A stretch of DNA of 64,000 nucleotides from an uncultured Bacteroidota bacterium (GCA_937894725.1 CALAYL010000056.1:1-64000), one strand, 5' to 3'. Positions 1 to 8,470 are shown, counted from the first letter of the stretch. The notes: generated from the sequence alone by a model not told the origin. Numbers and translations are program-made.

Positions 1-4
1 AATC

Positions 5-51
5 GTTGTGATTTGCTTTCAAATTTTGTTCTTTGCATTACTGATAACAAC
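5..51 (+). CRISPR. Terminal CRISPR repeat, type II-C (array continues off the left edge)
   Basis: A 47-bp unit starts GTTGTGATTTGCTTTC and ends ACTGATAACAAC, the form of Bacteroidota type II-C repeats. Its 5' part is complementary to the anti-repeat near 6293-6307, so crRNAs are read on the plus strand, toward the cas genes. Only one repeat is visible. Bases 1-4 would be the end of a spacer, and no second repeat follows in 52-190, so this is the boundary repeat. It carries a promoter-like layout: TTG, 19 bases, then GTTCTTTG, where the phylum's -7 box would read TAnnTTTG. Confidence 0.85.
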
Positions 52-116
52 AGACTTTGCTCAAAGGCTTATCAGCACTTTCTTTGAACTTAATTTTATC
101 AGAAAAAAAGTGCACT

Positions 117-154
117 AAAAAGCCGTATTGATTGAGTTCAATACGGCTTTTTTT
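117..154. terminator. Bidirectional terminator between CRISPR array and cas2
   Basis: A perfect 15-bp stem (A-run plus GCCGTATTGA, six-base loop, TCAATACGGC plus T-run) lies between the last repeat and the end of cas2. The stem is flanked by A's on one side and T's on the other, so it can stop transcription from both directions. That fits a rightward array meeting a leftward cas operon. Confidence 0.85.
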
Positions 155-190
155 GTTTCTAACGGTAAGTTTTCCTAACCATATTTTTGA

Positions 191-529
191 TTAAAATAAT
201 TCTAGCTGCTGAGGTGCTGGAGTAGCATCCGTTTTTTTGCCAGAATAATATATCTCCATATCGCCAAACTGTTTATCCGTAATAGTCAAAATACCCACAT
301 GACCTCTTTCGGGTATGATGGCTTTTACATGCCGGATATGTGTTTCTGCATTTTCTCTGCTAGGGCAATGGCGTAGATAAATAGAAAATTGAAACATATT
401 GAAGCCAAAATCCAATATCTTTTTCCGAAACTTTGCATAAACTTTTCGTTGGGCTGGCGTTTCGGTCGGCAAGTCAAAAAAGACCATTACCCACATGATT
501 CTGTATGCATTGAGCCGTTCATAATTCAT
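191..529 (-). CDS. cas2: CRISPR-associated endoribonuclease Cas2
   Basis: This 112-residue protein is the Cas2 half of the Cas1-Cas2 spacer integration complex. It has the ferredoxin-like Cas2 layout, beginning with the strand MWVMVFFDLPT, whose Asp (about residue 19) is the conserved acidic residue. The KFRKKILDFGF and FQFSIYLRHC segments follow the usual Cas2 pattern. The ATG overlaps the cas1 stop (ATGA), showing translational coupling. It is the last gene of the cas operon, followed by the bidirectional hairpin terminator. Confidence 0.95.
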   Translation of the reverse strand: MNYERLNAYRIMWVMVFFDLPTETPAQRKVYAKFRKKILDFGFNMFQFSIYLRHCPSRENAETHIRHVKAIIPERGHVGILTITDKQFGDMEIYYSGKKTDATPAPQQLELF

Positions 530-1434
530 AGTTCTGGATAAAGAATTTTTCGAGTTTCTCCCAAATAGCAGTTTGCCAAAGAAGCGGTAGTGCGTTGCAT
601 AGCCACCATGAGTGGACTTTTTTTACCATCTATCATTACATCCATGGCAGGAATCTGAAGTATGGTCGTTTTTAGTTCTTTGGTTAGCTCTTGTATGTGC
701 GAACTTTGGTCTATGATTTTGCGAACGGTCATATCTACATAGGGGCGATATGGCTCCATGATATCATCTGCTAGGCAGTAGGCATTGTACCTATTTCGGT
801 GAAAAATACCAAAGGTGGGCAATAGCCCCGAACCCACCAATGACCGAGCAGTAGTGGCTCGCAAAATAGCATAGCCATAATTGAGTAGATTATTGGGCGG
901 TGCTCCCTCTCGCTTTCTATAAAAATTCCAAGCAGGCGGGAAAAGACGTTGCCAATAATAAACTGCTGCGGTAGCTTCGCAGTTTTCTGTATCGCCAGAT
1001 CGAACATCTTTTGCTAATTTGAGCAAATAAACATGGTCTATGTCCCAGTGCCGAAAAACGGCTGCTTGATTTTCTATTTTCGCCTTTACGGTTTGCTGCC
1101 AAAGTTGTTTTTTTAATGGCTCAGTAGCATCTGTTTGAGCCTTAAAACGCTCCGATTGCACCGTATTGCCATCCAAATTTAGGAGTAAGCCTGTAGGATG
1201 CTTTTGCGCATTGCAGGTTATGAGTGCTGCATTATTTTGAATCAATTTATCTATCAATGGATGCGAAATGGTTATCTGCTCATGTTCTAAAATCAGGATA
1301 CCGATATCCGATATAGGCACTGTTTTGTCCGCTATATCTTCTTGCCCATTTATATGATTGTATTTCAAAACGAGTTGTTCGTTTTGGGTAGCGAGCCTAC
1401 AGGGACTACCGATATGAATAGTACGTTTTAGCAT
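526..1434 (-). CDS. cas1: CRISPR-associated endonuclease Cas1 (type II)
   Basis: This 302-residue protein is the integrase that inserts new spacers together with Cas2. The metal-binding residues are all visible: Glu153 in the CEATAAVYYW motif, His212 in GIFHRNRYNAY and the acidic pair in LADDIMEPYRPYVD. The N-terminus MLKRTIHIGSPCRL is typical of type II Cas1. Length is normal and there is no sign of damage. The 3' end overlaps cas2 by 4 bases. In most II-C loci cas1 follows cas9 directly. Here a RAYT gene and repeats fill the roughly 1 kb between them, so cas1-cas2 may need a promoter of their own or readthrough. Confidence 0.95.
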   Translation of the reverse strand: MLKRTIHIGSPCRLATQNEQLVLKYNHINGQEDIADKTVPISDIGILILEHEQITISHPLIDKLIQNNAALITCNAQKHPTGLLLNLDGNTVQSERFKAQTDATEPLKKQLWQQTVKAKIENQAAVFRHWDIDHVYLLKLAKDVRSGDTENCEATAAVYYWQRLFPPAWNFYRKREGAPPNNLLNYGYAILRATTARSLVGSGLLPTFGIFHRNRYNAYCLADDIMEPYRPYVDMTVRKIIDQSSHIQELTKELKTTILQIPAMDVMIDGKKSPLMVAMQRTTASLANCYLGETRKILYPEL

Positions 1435-1479
1435 ACTCTTTTTGAAGAATATACGCTGCTGTTTGGTAAAATGTTTTGT

Positions 1480-2112
1480 TTAGAAATCGAAAATAGGTAA
1501 AGAAGTGTGTTTATAGGTATGAAATTTTCTATAATCTTCTTTTGAACCAAACCAATCTAATACTTCATTTCGCTTGAGCTGAGTAGGCTTATCTGATAGT
1601 AGAGAATCGTAGGATGAATAAGGCCAAGCTGCTATATCATCAGTAAATCTGTGGTGTACAGGATTGTGGTGTATATAGTGGATTAACTTTGTAAAATAGG
1701 CTTCGTTGGTTATTTCTTTTCGTTTGAAGTTTTTTAAAAATAGAGAGCCCTTTCGATGATATACCTTGTTATATGATTGAGTATAAGAGCTAAAAAGGTT
1801 TGCAAATTGTTTAGATAAAAATGGAGAAAGTGGATTGCCTTCTTTTTCTAACTTTTCCAAAGTTTGGAACTTTGGAAAAGTTGAAGAATCGAGAATCTTC
1901 GGAAAGGTAGTAAGAATATCATCTTCCCGTTTTATTCTTACTAAAAGATGAAAATGATTGGGCATAAGGCAGTAGGCAAAAGTGTCAGCAATGGGTGTGA
2001 TATGCTGAGCATATTTTTGGAGAAAGTAATAGTAGTTTTCCTCTTCCCGAAATAAATTTTCATCGCCTATGGCATGGTTATAAATATGATAATATTTATC
2101 GGGCAACAGCAT
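1480..2112 (-). CDS. REP-associated tyrosine transposase (RAYT, Y1_Tnp family)
   Basis: This 210-residue single-strand DNA transposase is related to IS200/IS605 TnpA. The HUH motif is His53-Phe-His55 in MPNHFHLLVRI. Tyr110, Tyr114 and Tyr118 are candidates for the nucleophile, followed by the RKGSLFLKNFKRKEI segment typical of Bacteroidota RAYTs. The end PYSSYDSLL and LDWFGS also fit. It lies on the cas strand, between cas1 and cas9, flanked upstream by two palindromic repeats. The 33-bp core palindrome also lies inside the gene, in frame, encoding residues 77-88 in a variable region between the HUH motif and the Tyr helix. No TnpB partner is present. The frame is intact, so it may be active. 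Confidence 0.9.
   Translation of the reverse strand: MLLPDKYYHIYNHAIGDENLFREEENYYYFLQKYAQHITPIADTFAYCLMPNHFHLLVRIKREDDILTTFPKILDSSTFPKFQTLEKLEKEGNPLSPFLSKQFANLFSSYTQSYNKVYHRKGSLFLKNFKRKEITNEAYFTKLIHYIHHNPVHHRFTDDIAAWPYSSYDSLLSDKPTQLKRNEVLDWFGSKEDYRKFHTYKHTSLPIFDF
1850..1882. repeat. REP-like core palindrome inside the RAYT gene
   Basis: A perfect 15-bp inverted repeat with a 3-base loop; the left arm is AACTTTTCCAAAGTT. It is the same core seen in the two 99-bp repeats upstream of the gene, though the loop differs (TGG here). It adds in-frame codons and no stop. Confidence 0.85.
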
Positions 2113-2152
2113 GAACGCTAAGTTAAATAGTTGGCTTTAAATTTACGCTGTT

Positions 2153-2251
2153 TTTAAACTTTTCCAAAGTGCGGAACTTTGGAAAAAATGGAGTCGATTA
2201 AAACCCTCAAGGTTTCTGAAAACCTTGAGGGTTTGGGATAGCGGATTATTT
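2153..2251. repeat. 99-bp REP-type repeat, copy A
   Basis: It contains two hairpins: CTTTTCCAAAGT / AACTTTGGAAAA around GCGG, and CCCTCAAGGTTT / AAACCTTGAGGG around a 4-base loop. It differs from copy B at about four positions out of 99. It begins 40 bp upstream of the RAYT start codon. The pairing of a RAYT gene with flanking palindromes is the known arrangement for REP elements. Confidence 0.9.
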
Positions 2252-2345
2252 GATGATATTAATAATATTTCCCAATCTATCTATCTCTAACTTCCAGCAA
2301 ACTGACTTAAGCTGAATACTCTCAACTGTGTTTAAATTTTTCCAA

Positions 2346-2444
2346 TTTAAACTTTTCCAAAGTGCGGAACTTTGGAAAAAATGGAGTCGATTAATACCCT
2401 CAAGGTTTCTGAAAAACTTGAGGGTTTGGGATAGAAGATTATTT
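2346..2444. repeat. 99-bp REP-type repeat, copy B
   Basis: A direct repeat of copy A at an offset of 193 bp. The second hairpin has one arm mismatch (AAACTTGAGGG), so it is slightly decayed relative to copy A. It ends 7 bp from the cas9 stop codon, so it also forms the immediate 3' flank of cas9 and could act as its terminator or mRNA-stabilising hairpin. Between the copies (2252-2345) I see no gene. Confidence 0.9.
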
Positions 2445-2451
2445 TTAAATT

Positions 2452-5400
2452 CTACTCACCAATTTTAGTTATATCTCCAAGATGATTTAACCTTACTTTT
2501 ATTGGATTAAGAGCAATAAATGCTCCTATACTTCGAATGTTATAATATCTTTTACTTTCTTTTGTTCCTTCTATAACTTTCAATTCTGAGTTTTTAGTTT
2601 CTAAATGATGTCTAAACCAGTAATTGTTTTCTGATATACTCCACACTAAATACATATATTTACTCAATAAAGAGTAGTCGCCATTTTTAATGGCATTTTC
2701 AGCATCTTCTTTGCTTAATCCTAATATAAACATTTCATTTTGTTGCATACTGAAACCCAATTCCAAATTATCAGGAGGTAGCTTATCTAAAAAACTTTGA
2801 GGTAGCTCATTTTTTAATACCTCCGTCCATAAACTAGACGTATTTTTTACGATGGGTGGTATTCCATACTTTTTTCTCTCTACAGCGTGCCAAAAAGTGC
2901 ATATATGCTGAATCTGTTTACCATCTTTGTCTTTGTAAATAGCAATGTGGTGGTTGTTTCCTGTTTTGGCAAAGCCAATTTCTTTCCCAGTATCATCCTT
3001 TTTTATCGCTTCTACAGCTGATAAGCCAGTAAAGCATCTTACAGTACGAATAGGGATTTGTTTTGCCTTATTAAACCAAACGGTCTCTTTAAATGCCTCT
3101 TTTTCTTTACCACCAAACTTATCTAGCTGTGCCTTAACTATACTTTTCACTTTTTCATCTACGATGAAAGGTACATCTTTAGTTTTTAAGTCTTGAATCT
3201 TGTACTTTATTACATATTCATCTTTAAAACAATCTGCATTTTCGATTAAAATTGTTCTTTCAGCATCCAAATACAAGGGGTCTTTCTTACAAGAATTTTC
3301 AGCTGCTTTAGGGTCATTGTCATTTGCTTCTAGTCGCTGAAGCACAAGATTTCTTATTTCAGAGTTGATTATTTTCGATGGATTCGAAAATAGGAATTTG
3401 AGCGATTTTTTAGCATCATTCACTTTGATTTTCCCATATACAAATTGCTCATGTAAAGCACCTCTAGGGACTATCACACCTGTTTCTTTGTTCTTGCCAG
3501 TGGCTTTATATCTACTGATGGTAGATACTTTTTTTCCTGTTTTAAATGATACGAGAATTTTGTCAGCTTCTAATTCCACATCTTTAGTGCCAAAAGGTTT
3601 TTGTGTGATAAGATACTTTTCCAGTAAGGTGTTTTTCTCTTTGAAGTCAATCTTCGATTGTTCTACTTCTCTATTCATTTCATTTCTTACTTCGCTTGCA
3701 TTCAGCGTATTTATTCTTTGAATAAAACCTTGTTTTGTACAGGCAACTACTAGGGCATCTATTGCATGATGTCTGTGGTCGTCTCGCTTAGTCCAATTAG
3801 CAATTTCTTCTTTTTGGTGCTTTCGTTTCCCATGCTCACTCGTCCATTCTTTCAGTTGGGTTTGTCCTATCTCTTTATATTTAGATAGTTGTAAATTCAT
3901 CAACACATCATCCCAACCCCACAATGAACGCAATTTTGCAGTTACCCCCCCTTCACTTGTAGTTACTTGATTACATATTTTAGAGAGCAACTCGGTAGCT
4001 TTTCGAGAGATATAGGCTGTTTCTCGGAGTTGTCTATCTATAAAACTTTCCCATATTTTCTTGTCTGCTTCGGTTTCTTTTTTTGCAGCTTTTCTCTCTT
4101 GATACTCTTCGAATGAGACTTTAAGTCGTTGCATTTTGGGATATGAAATAATACCTCTAGCGAACCAATCATCAACTCGTAATATATAGCTATCTAATTC
4201 TTTCGCACCTTTTTTTGCAATGTAATCGTATGCAGTTTGAGCAAGCTTATCACTATTGCATTTTCTATGCACCAGTACTTTGTTTGTTTGAGAGTCATCG
4301 AATAGTAACGCTTTGGGTACGATATGATCTACATCAAAATTATCTCCAGATAAAGCATCTGTAAGATTAAACGATTGTCCGCAATAGATACATTGATTTA
4401 CTACATCAGCCTCTTTCCAGTTTTTATCTTTAGCAGGGAAAATAAATTTGTACTTCTGTATATATCTTTTGGTTGAAGGTAACCCTAATTCAGTGAGTCT
4501 ATTAGCTACTAATTCATTTAGTTTTTTATTGAACCCATTTTGTTTATCACTGCTTTCTCTTTCATCTTTACTTTGTTTCAGTTCTCTAGCCAACTCAACT
4601 CTGATTGTAGTAGGTTTCCCATATTTATCTATGATAGCATTTACTACATTTATCATTTGATTGAGAATCTTCTCCACCACTGGTTGTCTTAAACTGTTTT
4701 TAGGTAAAAGTTCTAATCTGTCCTTTGTTTCTCTATCTTCTTGTTCTTGCTTAGTCAAGCTCTTGCTATGATTATAACCAGCCAAAGTAGTAGCTTCGTA
4801 GTAATTATATCCTTTCATCAAATAAGGGAGTATCTTTCTCATAGCTTTATTCGACTTATCGCCAAATGACTGCTTGTTAAAATCCAACCTAGATAGCTTT
4901 TCTGCTATATCTTCAGTAAACTTGAACCGCTTTATCAAAGCATTTCGACATTCGTCCATATCCTTGATGGAATAGATTGTATGCCACAGTTGATAAAAGG
5001 GTTCTTTTTCTATTGCATCTGAAATAATAAATCCATTAAGTTGCTCAATTACTTCTCCAGTTTTCTTATCTACTAAATTAGCTTTATCTGGTAATGAAAC
5101 TATCGTAGGTTCAAACTTTAGAAATTCACTTTCACCTACTATTTTTTGAATTGAGGCATACGTGATATTTCCTTGAATACCCTTTTGGAGTTGCTTATTT
5201 GCATAAACTTGTTCTTTCTTTAATTTCAGTATTCTAAGTAGTTGAATAAGATTCAAGTTTTCATTGATTGATAGATGATTTACTATCTCTATTTTTTCTG
5301 CTAAAGTAGGTGTTCTATCTCCCCATTTATTCTTTGAGCCTTCAGGATTTTTTGTTTTTAGTGAGATATTGTTTACTACCTCCCAAATCTTACAGAGTTG

Positions 5401-6243
5401 GAATAATGGAGAAGTTTTAGGCGCAACTCTAGGCCCAACAAATTTTATTTTTTCTTGATTAGTTTCTTTGTCAGTAATCTGTGTCTCAAAGCCCTCTAAT
5501 TCGCAAATACTAACTAAGCCTTTTTGAGATTTTAGTTTTCGTTGGTAGTATATTATTTCTTGCTTTAGTTTAGTGATTACTTCATCAGAAAGAAAGTCGT
5601 GTTTTTCTTTCTGCACCTCCATGATTTTGTCAAACTCCTCTATATAAGCTTCTCTTGGATACACTTTATCTTTTACTCTAAAATACTCATCGCTAGAAGA
5701 TGCATTTGAAAGTTCTTTCTGAAAATATTGCCCAATTGTATGTCCATCGGATTTTAATGCAGCATATCTACTTTTTACATCTGCTACATAGTCAGTATCT
5801 TTTTTATCTTGATTAGCTTCACTTCTAGCTGATTTGTAACCCCGCTTTTGATTTAGCATGTAGAGTATTCTACCTAATTGTTCTTTTGATATATTTTGAG
5901 AATCATTGACAGCATCAGCTCTTAATTTCCATAAATCTAAAGAGGGCAAGTTCAGCAATTCCATTGTTGGAGCAATACCATACTTTGCTAAAATCGTTTT
6001 CAATTCTTTCTTTCGGAGTTGTTTCCTATCATATCCTTTTCTCTGGGTTCGAGCTATCGTTCTATCTCGGTTTTTAGAAATTGCTTGTCCCTTTTGAAAT
6101 TGGTCTCTTTCATCCGAATTTAAAGGGATGATTCTTGACCCCATGCCTATGATTGATAAGGGGCTTCCGTTTTCATCTACCTCCACCAACGCCCATCCAA
6201 TACTATTTGTCCCTAGGTCTAATCCCAATACAGTTTTTTTCAT
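2452..6243 (-). CDS. cas9: CRISPR-associated endonuclease Cas9 (type II-C)
   Basis: RNA-guided DNA nuclease of about 1263 residues. RuvC-I is at the N-terminus (GLDLGTNSIGWA, catalytic Asp9). An Arg-rich bridge helix follows (SKNRDRTIARTQRKGYDRK). RuvC-II is IRVELARELK near residue 550. The HNH domain near 620-670 has CIYC, DVDHIVPK with the catalytic His, and NKVLVHRKCNSDK. RuvC-III is DDHRHHAIDALVVA near 825. All catalytic residues are present. The start is the ATG at 6243, with GGAGG just upstream. A TTG nine bases earlier would add three residues but would place that Shine-Dalgarno inside the gene. The tracrRNA gene is divergent and begins about 50 bp away. Confidence 0.96.
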   Translation of the reverse strand: MKKTVLGLDLGTNSIGWALVEVDENGSPLSIIGMGSRIIPLNSDERDQFQKGQAISKNRDRTIARTQRKGYDRKQLRKKELKTILAKYGIAPTMELLNLPSLDLWKLRADAVNDSQNISKEQLGRILYMLNQKRGYKSARSEANQDKKDTDYVADVKSRYAALKSDGHTIGQYFQKELSNASSSDEYFRVKDKVYPREAYIEEFDKIMEVQKEKHDFLSDEVITKLKQEIIYYQRKLKSQKGLVSICELEGFETQITDKETNQEKIKFVGPRVAPKTSPLFQLCKIWEVVNNISLKTKNPEGSKNKWGDRTPTLAEKIEIVNHLSINENLNLIQLLRILKLKKEQVYANKQLQKGIQGNITYASIQKIVGESEFLKFEPTIVSLPDKANLVDKKTGEVIEQLNGFIISDAIEKEPFYQLWHTIYSIKDMDECRNALIKRFKFTEDIAEKLSRLDFNKQSFGDKSNKAMRKILPYLMKGYNYYEATTLAGYNHSKSLTKQEQEDRETKDRLELLPKNSLRQPVVEKILNQMINVVNAIIDKYGKPTTIRVELARELKQSKDERESSDKQNGFNKKLNELVANRLTELGLPSTKRYIQKYKFIFPAKDKNWKEADVVNQCIYCGQSFNLTDALSGDNFDVDHIVPKALLFDDSQTNKVLVHRKCNSDKLAQTAYDYIAKKGAKELDSYILRVDDWFARGIISYPKMQRLKVSFEEYQERKAAKKETEADKKIWESFIDRQLRETAYISRKATELLSKICNQVTTSEGGVTAKLRSLWGWDDVLMNLQLSKYKEIGQTQLKEWTSEHGKRKHQKEEIANWTKRDDHRHHAIDALVVACTKQGFIQRINTLNASEVRNEMNREVEQSKIDFKEKNTLLEKYLITQKPFGTKDVELEADKILVSFKTGKKVSTISRYKATGKNKETGVIVPRGALHEQFVYGKIKVNDAKKSLKFLFSNPSKIINSEIRNLVLQRLEANDNDPKAAENSCKKDPLYLDAERTILIENADCFKDEYVIKYKIQDLKTKDVPFIVDEKVKSIVKAQLDKFGGKEKEAFKETVWFNKAKQIPIRTVRCFTGLSAVEAIKKDDTGKEIGFAKTGNNHHIAIYKDKDGKQIQHICTFWHAVERKKYGIPPIVKNTSSLWTEVLKNELPQSFLDKLPPDNLELGFSMQQNEMFILGLSKEDAENAIKNGDYSLLSKYMYLVWSISENNYWFRHHLETKNSELKVIEGTKESKRYYNIRSIGAFIALNPIKVRLNHLGDITKIGE

Positions 6244-6258
6244 ATCCTCCAATTTAGA

Positions 6259-6288
6259 TTGGAAATTATCAAAAAAATTCTATTTTTG
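6259..6288 (+). promoter_or_regulatory. Promoter of the tracrRNA
   Basis: TTG at 6259-6261, exactly 19 bases, then TATTTTTG at 6281-6288. This matches the Bacteroidota -33/-7 consensus. Predicted transcription start is about 5-7 bases downstream, right at the start of the anti-repeat. Confidence 0.8.
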
Positions 6289-6293
6289 AAATG

Positions 6294-6370
6294 AAAGCAA
6301 ATCACAATAAGGATTATTCCGTTGTGAAAACATTTAGTAAGCCTCTCCGCTTAAGTGGGAGGCATTTTTT
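6294..6370 (+). ncRNA. tracrRNA of the type II-C system
   Basis: The anti-repeat AAAGCAAATCACAA pairs with the first bases of the CRISPR repeat at 5-51. It is followed by AAGGATTATTCCGTTGTG (the nexus-like region) and the hairpin GCCTC...GAGGC at 6341-6363 followed by eight T's. The 5' end is inferred from the promoter and the 3' end from the T-run. An outer 7-bp stem, CATTTAG (6331-6337) with CTAAATG (6374-6380), encloses the hairpin and the T-run. Readthrough would reach a second terminator at 6429-6454. It lies divergently upstream of cas9. Confidence 0.9.
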
Positions 6371-6428
6371 TTGCTAAATGTATCATGAACTCAATAAATA
6401 GATAGACAGACTAGTGAATAAAACATTC

Positions 6429-6454
6429 AAGGCGGGGCAACTCGCCTTTTTTTA
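6429..6454 (+). terminator. Second hairpin terminator downstream of tracrRNA
   Basis: AAGGCG, an eight-base loop, CGCCTT, then T's. It is preceded at 6414-6427 by GTGA...AAACATT, the same element that precedes the first tracrRNA hairpin (6324-6334). It may be the end of a longer tracrRNA form. The rest of 6455-6592 holds no gene that I can support, only an AT-rich leader for the next gene. Confidence 0.65.
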
Positions 6455-6592
6455 TTTCCTCCATCAGATTCATAATACATACTTCGTCAACCCTCACCAA
6501 AAAAATACTGAACCAATTTTCTATTCTAAAACAAAATCGTAGCACTTTTAATCAAAATAGTTTTTACTTTTAAATAAGCTAAAAATATATCT

Positions 6593-8470
6593 ATGAAAAA
6601 TCTATTCCTAGTCGCTTTATTTTTCACACTTGCCTCTACTACCAAAGCACAAATTACGTTCAATCTTTCGGATATGCCAGCCATTGGTTGGAATCATAAA
6701 GTAGCGCAAGACACTATCATCTACGCTCAAAATTGGGGCAATGCTGGCGCTAATCAAACCTACACCTTTACTAATTTTCAGACGATGCTGTACGATACCG
6801 TGATGTACAAAGCACTCACAAGTACACAGCAATCTAGGTTCTCGAATGGCGATATAGCTATCACCGCAGACAATACTAATTTTTTGATAGGCAATAGTAC
6901 TGCCAACGATTTTAGGTATGAAGGTTTGGAAGGCGTGCTACAAGGCTGTGCTACTTTTGTCAATTTTTCGCCTGTGCCTGTGGCATTTCAGTTTCCGACT
7001 GTGTATGGTGGCAAATATGCCAACAACTCTGGTTTCACAAAAACGATTTCGGGTAGCTGTGTGGGGCAACCTTTGGTTAGTGATATAAAGCTCACTAGCT
7101 CTACTATAGCGACAGATACCATAGACGGATGGGGAAAAGTAACTACACTCTTGGGCAATTATAAATGCCTTCGCCAAAAACGAGTAGAGTTTGTAAGTAC
7201 CAAAATTGAATATCGCTTTACCGCTCTTTCGCCTTGGACAACTTTGTCTAATACTATTGATACTAATATCCGCTACTACTATCTGACCAAAGAAGCGAAA
7301 GGTAGTGTGATTACATTTGATTATGACTCGGTGGACAATCCGATAAAAGCCACTTGGAGTACTATACCGCCTGCGCCATTAGTTCCTACTTTTACACAAT
7401 CTACCAATGTAGCTACTACTACGTTTACTTCATCTGTAGATGGTTATCCAGATTCGTACAGTTGGAATTTTGGGGATGGTACGCCTACTTCATCGGCCGT
7501 AAATCCTACACATACCTATGCTGCCAATGGTAATTTTATTGTATGCCTTACCGTCATGAATGGGCAATTTAGTTATATGAAATGCGATACGGTGAAAATA
7601 ACCGGTTTGGCAACAACCTCAAATTTTCCACCAAATGCACAGAACGACACGGCAACTATATCCCAGTTTGGGTCGGCACTGATTAATGCTACGGCCAATG
7701 ACAATGACCCCAATGGCGATACTATCTGCATCAAACATCTATGGGGTTCGCCAGCAGCTTGGCTATCTATCGCAAACTGCAATCAGATTCGCTACATGCC
7801 AGATTCTAGTTATTCGGGCATAGACACTTTTTTCTATCAAGTATGTGACAATCAATTGCCTTCGCTCTGCGATACAGCTATGGTGGTAGTAACGGTGGAA
7901 TGTAGTGTACCGATAGTATCTTCTATTACTAGACAGTCAAATCCTTGTTGGGGATATAAGTTTACCTCAAATTCTGTATATTCAGATACTATTTCATGGA
8001 GTGTGAAAAATATTTTCCCAGTTGGATTTATCATAGATACTGTGTTAATCAACAAGAATTTTATAACCATTATAAACACTGCCAATGGCTGTGGCAATGG
8101 ATTGCCAAATGTAGATTTGAAAGTAAAAAATGGTCAATATGAAGTTTGCTATCGAGCATTTAATAGTTGCGGCTTCTCAAATTTAGTTTGTGATACAATG
8201 TTTACAGTTGCTGATGGCATAAACGAACTCCCCTCCTCTTCACTTTCCCTTCTCCCAAATCCTGCCAAATCTACGCTGCATATTTCTTTGAAAGAAAAAC
8301 TTACCGCTGCAAAGCTTTTAGTATCTGATGTTTTGGGTAGGTTAGTTTTTGAGGTAGAGTTCGCAGATATAGCTAAAACCATAGATGTAGCCAGTTGGCA
8401 ATCTGGGCTCTATTTCATCACGATCCAAAATAATGAAAGTAGAGTAACCAATCGATTTATAAAAGAGTAA
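6593..8470 (+). CDS. Secreted PKD-domain protein with T9SS sorting domain
   Basis: This 625-residue exported protein has a signal peptide in residues 1-19 (cleavage near TKAQ). The region up to about 255 matches no family I recognise. A PKD domain covers about 260-340 (SWNFGDG motif, THTY), followed by a bacterial cadherin/Ig-like domain at about 345-433 (NDNDPNGD, YMPDSSYSGIDTFFYQVCD). A type A T9SS sorting domain occupies about 550-625 (LLPNPAKSTLHI, GLYFITIQNN, RFIKE). It should be delivered to the cell surface or medium by T9SS. The PKD and Ig-like modules suggest adhesion or binding rather than catalysis. The substrate is unknown. Confidence 0.85.
   Translation: MKNLFLVALFFTLASTTKAQITFNLSDMPAIGWNHKVAQDTIIYAQNWGNAGANQTYTFTNFQTMLYDTVMYKALTSTQQSRFSNGDIAITADNTNFLIGNSTANDFRYEGLEGVLQGCATFVNFSPVPVAFQFPTVYGGKYANNSGFTKTISGSCVGQPLVSDIKLTSSTIATDTIDGWGKVTTLLGNYKCLRQKRVEFVSTKIEYRFTALSPWTTLSNTIDTNIRYYYLTKEAKGSVITFDYDSVDNPIKATWSTIPPAPLVPTFTQSTNVATTTFTSSVDGYPDSYSWNFGDGTPTSSAVNPTHTYAANGNFIVCLTVMNGQFSYMKCDTVKITGLATTSNFPPNAQNDTATISQFGSALINATANDNDPNGDTICIKHLWGSPAAWLSIANCNQIRYMPDSSYSGIDTFFYQVCDNQLPSLCDTAMVVVTVECSVPIVSSITRQSNPCWGYKFTSNSVYSDTISWSVKNIFPVGFIIDTVLINKNFITIINTANGCGNGLPNVDLKVKNGQYEVCYRAFNSCGFSNLVCDTMFTVADGINELPSSSLSLLPNPAKSTLHISLKEKLTAAKLLVSDVLGRLVFEVEFADIAKTIDVASWQSGLYFITIQNNESRVTNRFIKE

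Noticed and set aside
1480..2112. A complete IS200/IS605 element
   Set aside because: There is no TnpB gene. The protein has the RAYT form and is tied to REP palindromes, not to typical element ends.
2153..2444. Two 99-bp repeats read as a second small CRISPR array
   Set aside because: There are only two copies, each 99 bp long with two strong internal hairpins, and they flank a RAYT gene. They do not resemble the 47-bp repeat at 5-51.
2945..4660. Several plus-strand frames inside cas9
   Set aside because: They are composition shadows of the minus-strand gene without start sites or family features.
6244..6252. TTG start for cas9 giving three extra residues
   Set aside because: The Shine-Dalgarno-like GGAGG lies between the TTG and the ATG, at proper distance from the ATG only.
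6429..6454. A stand-alone small RNA gene
   Set aside because: No promoter of its own is visible nearby. It is better read as a second terminator of tracrRNA.
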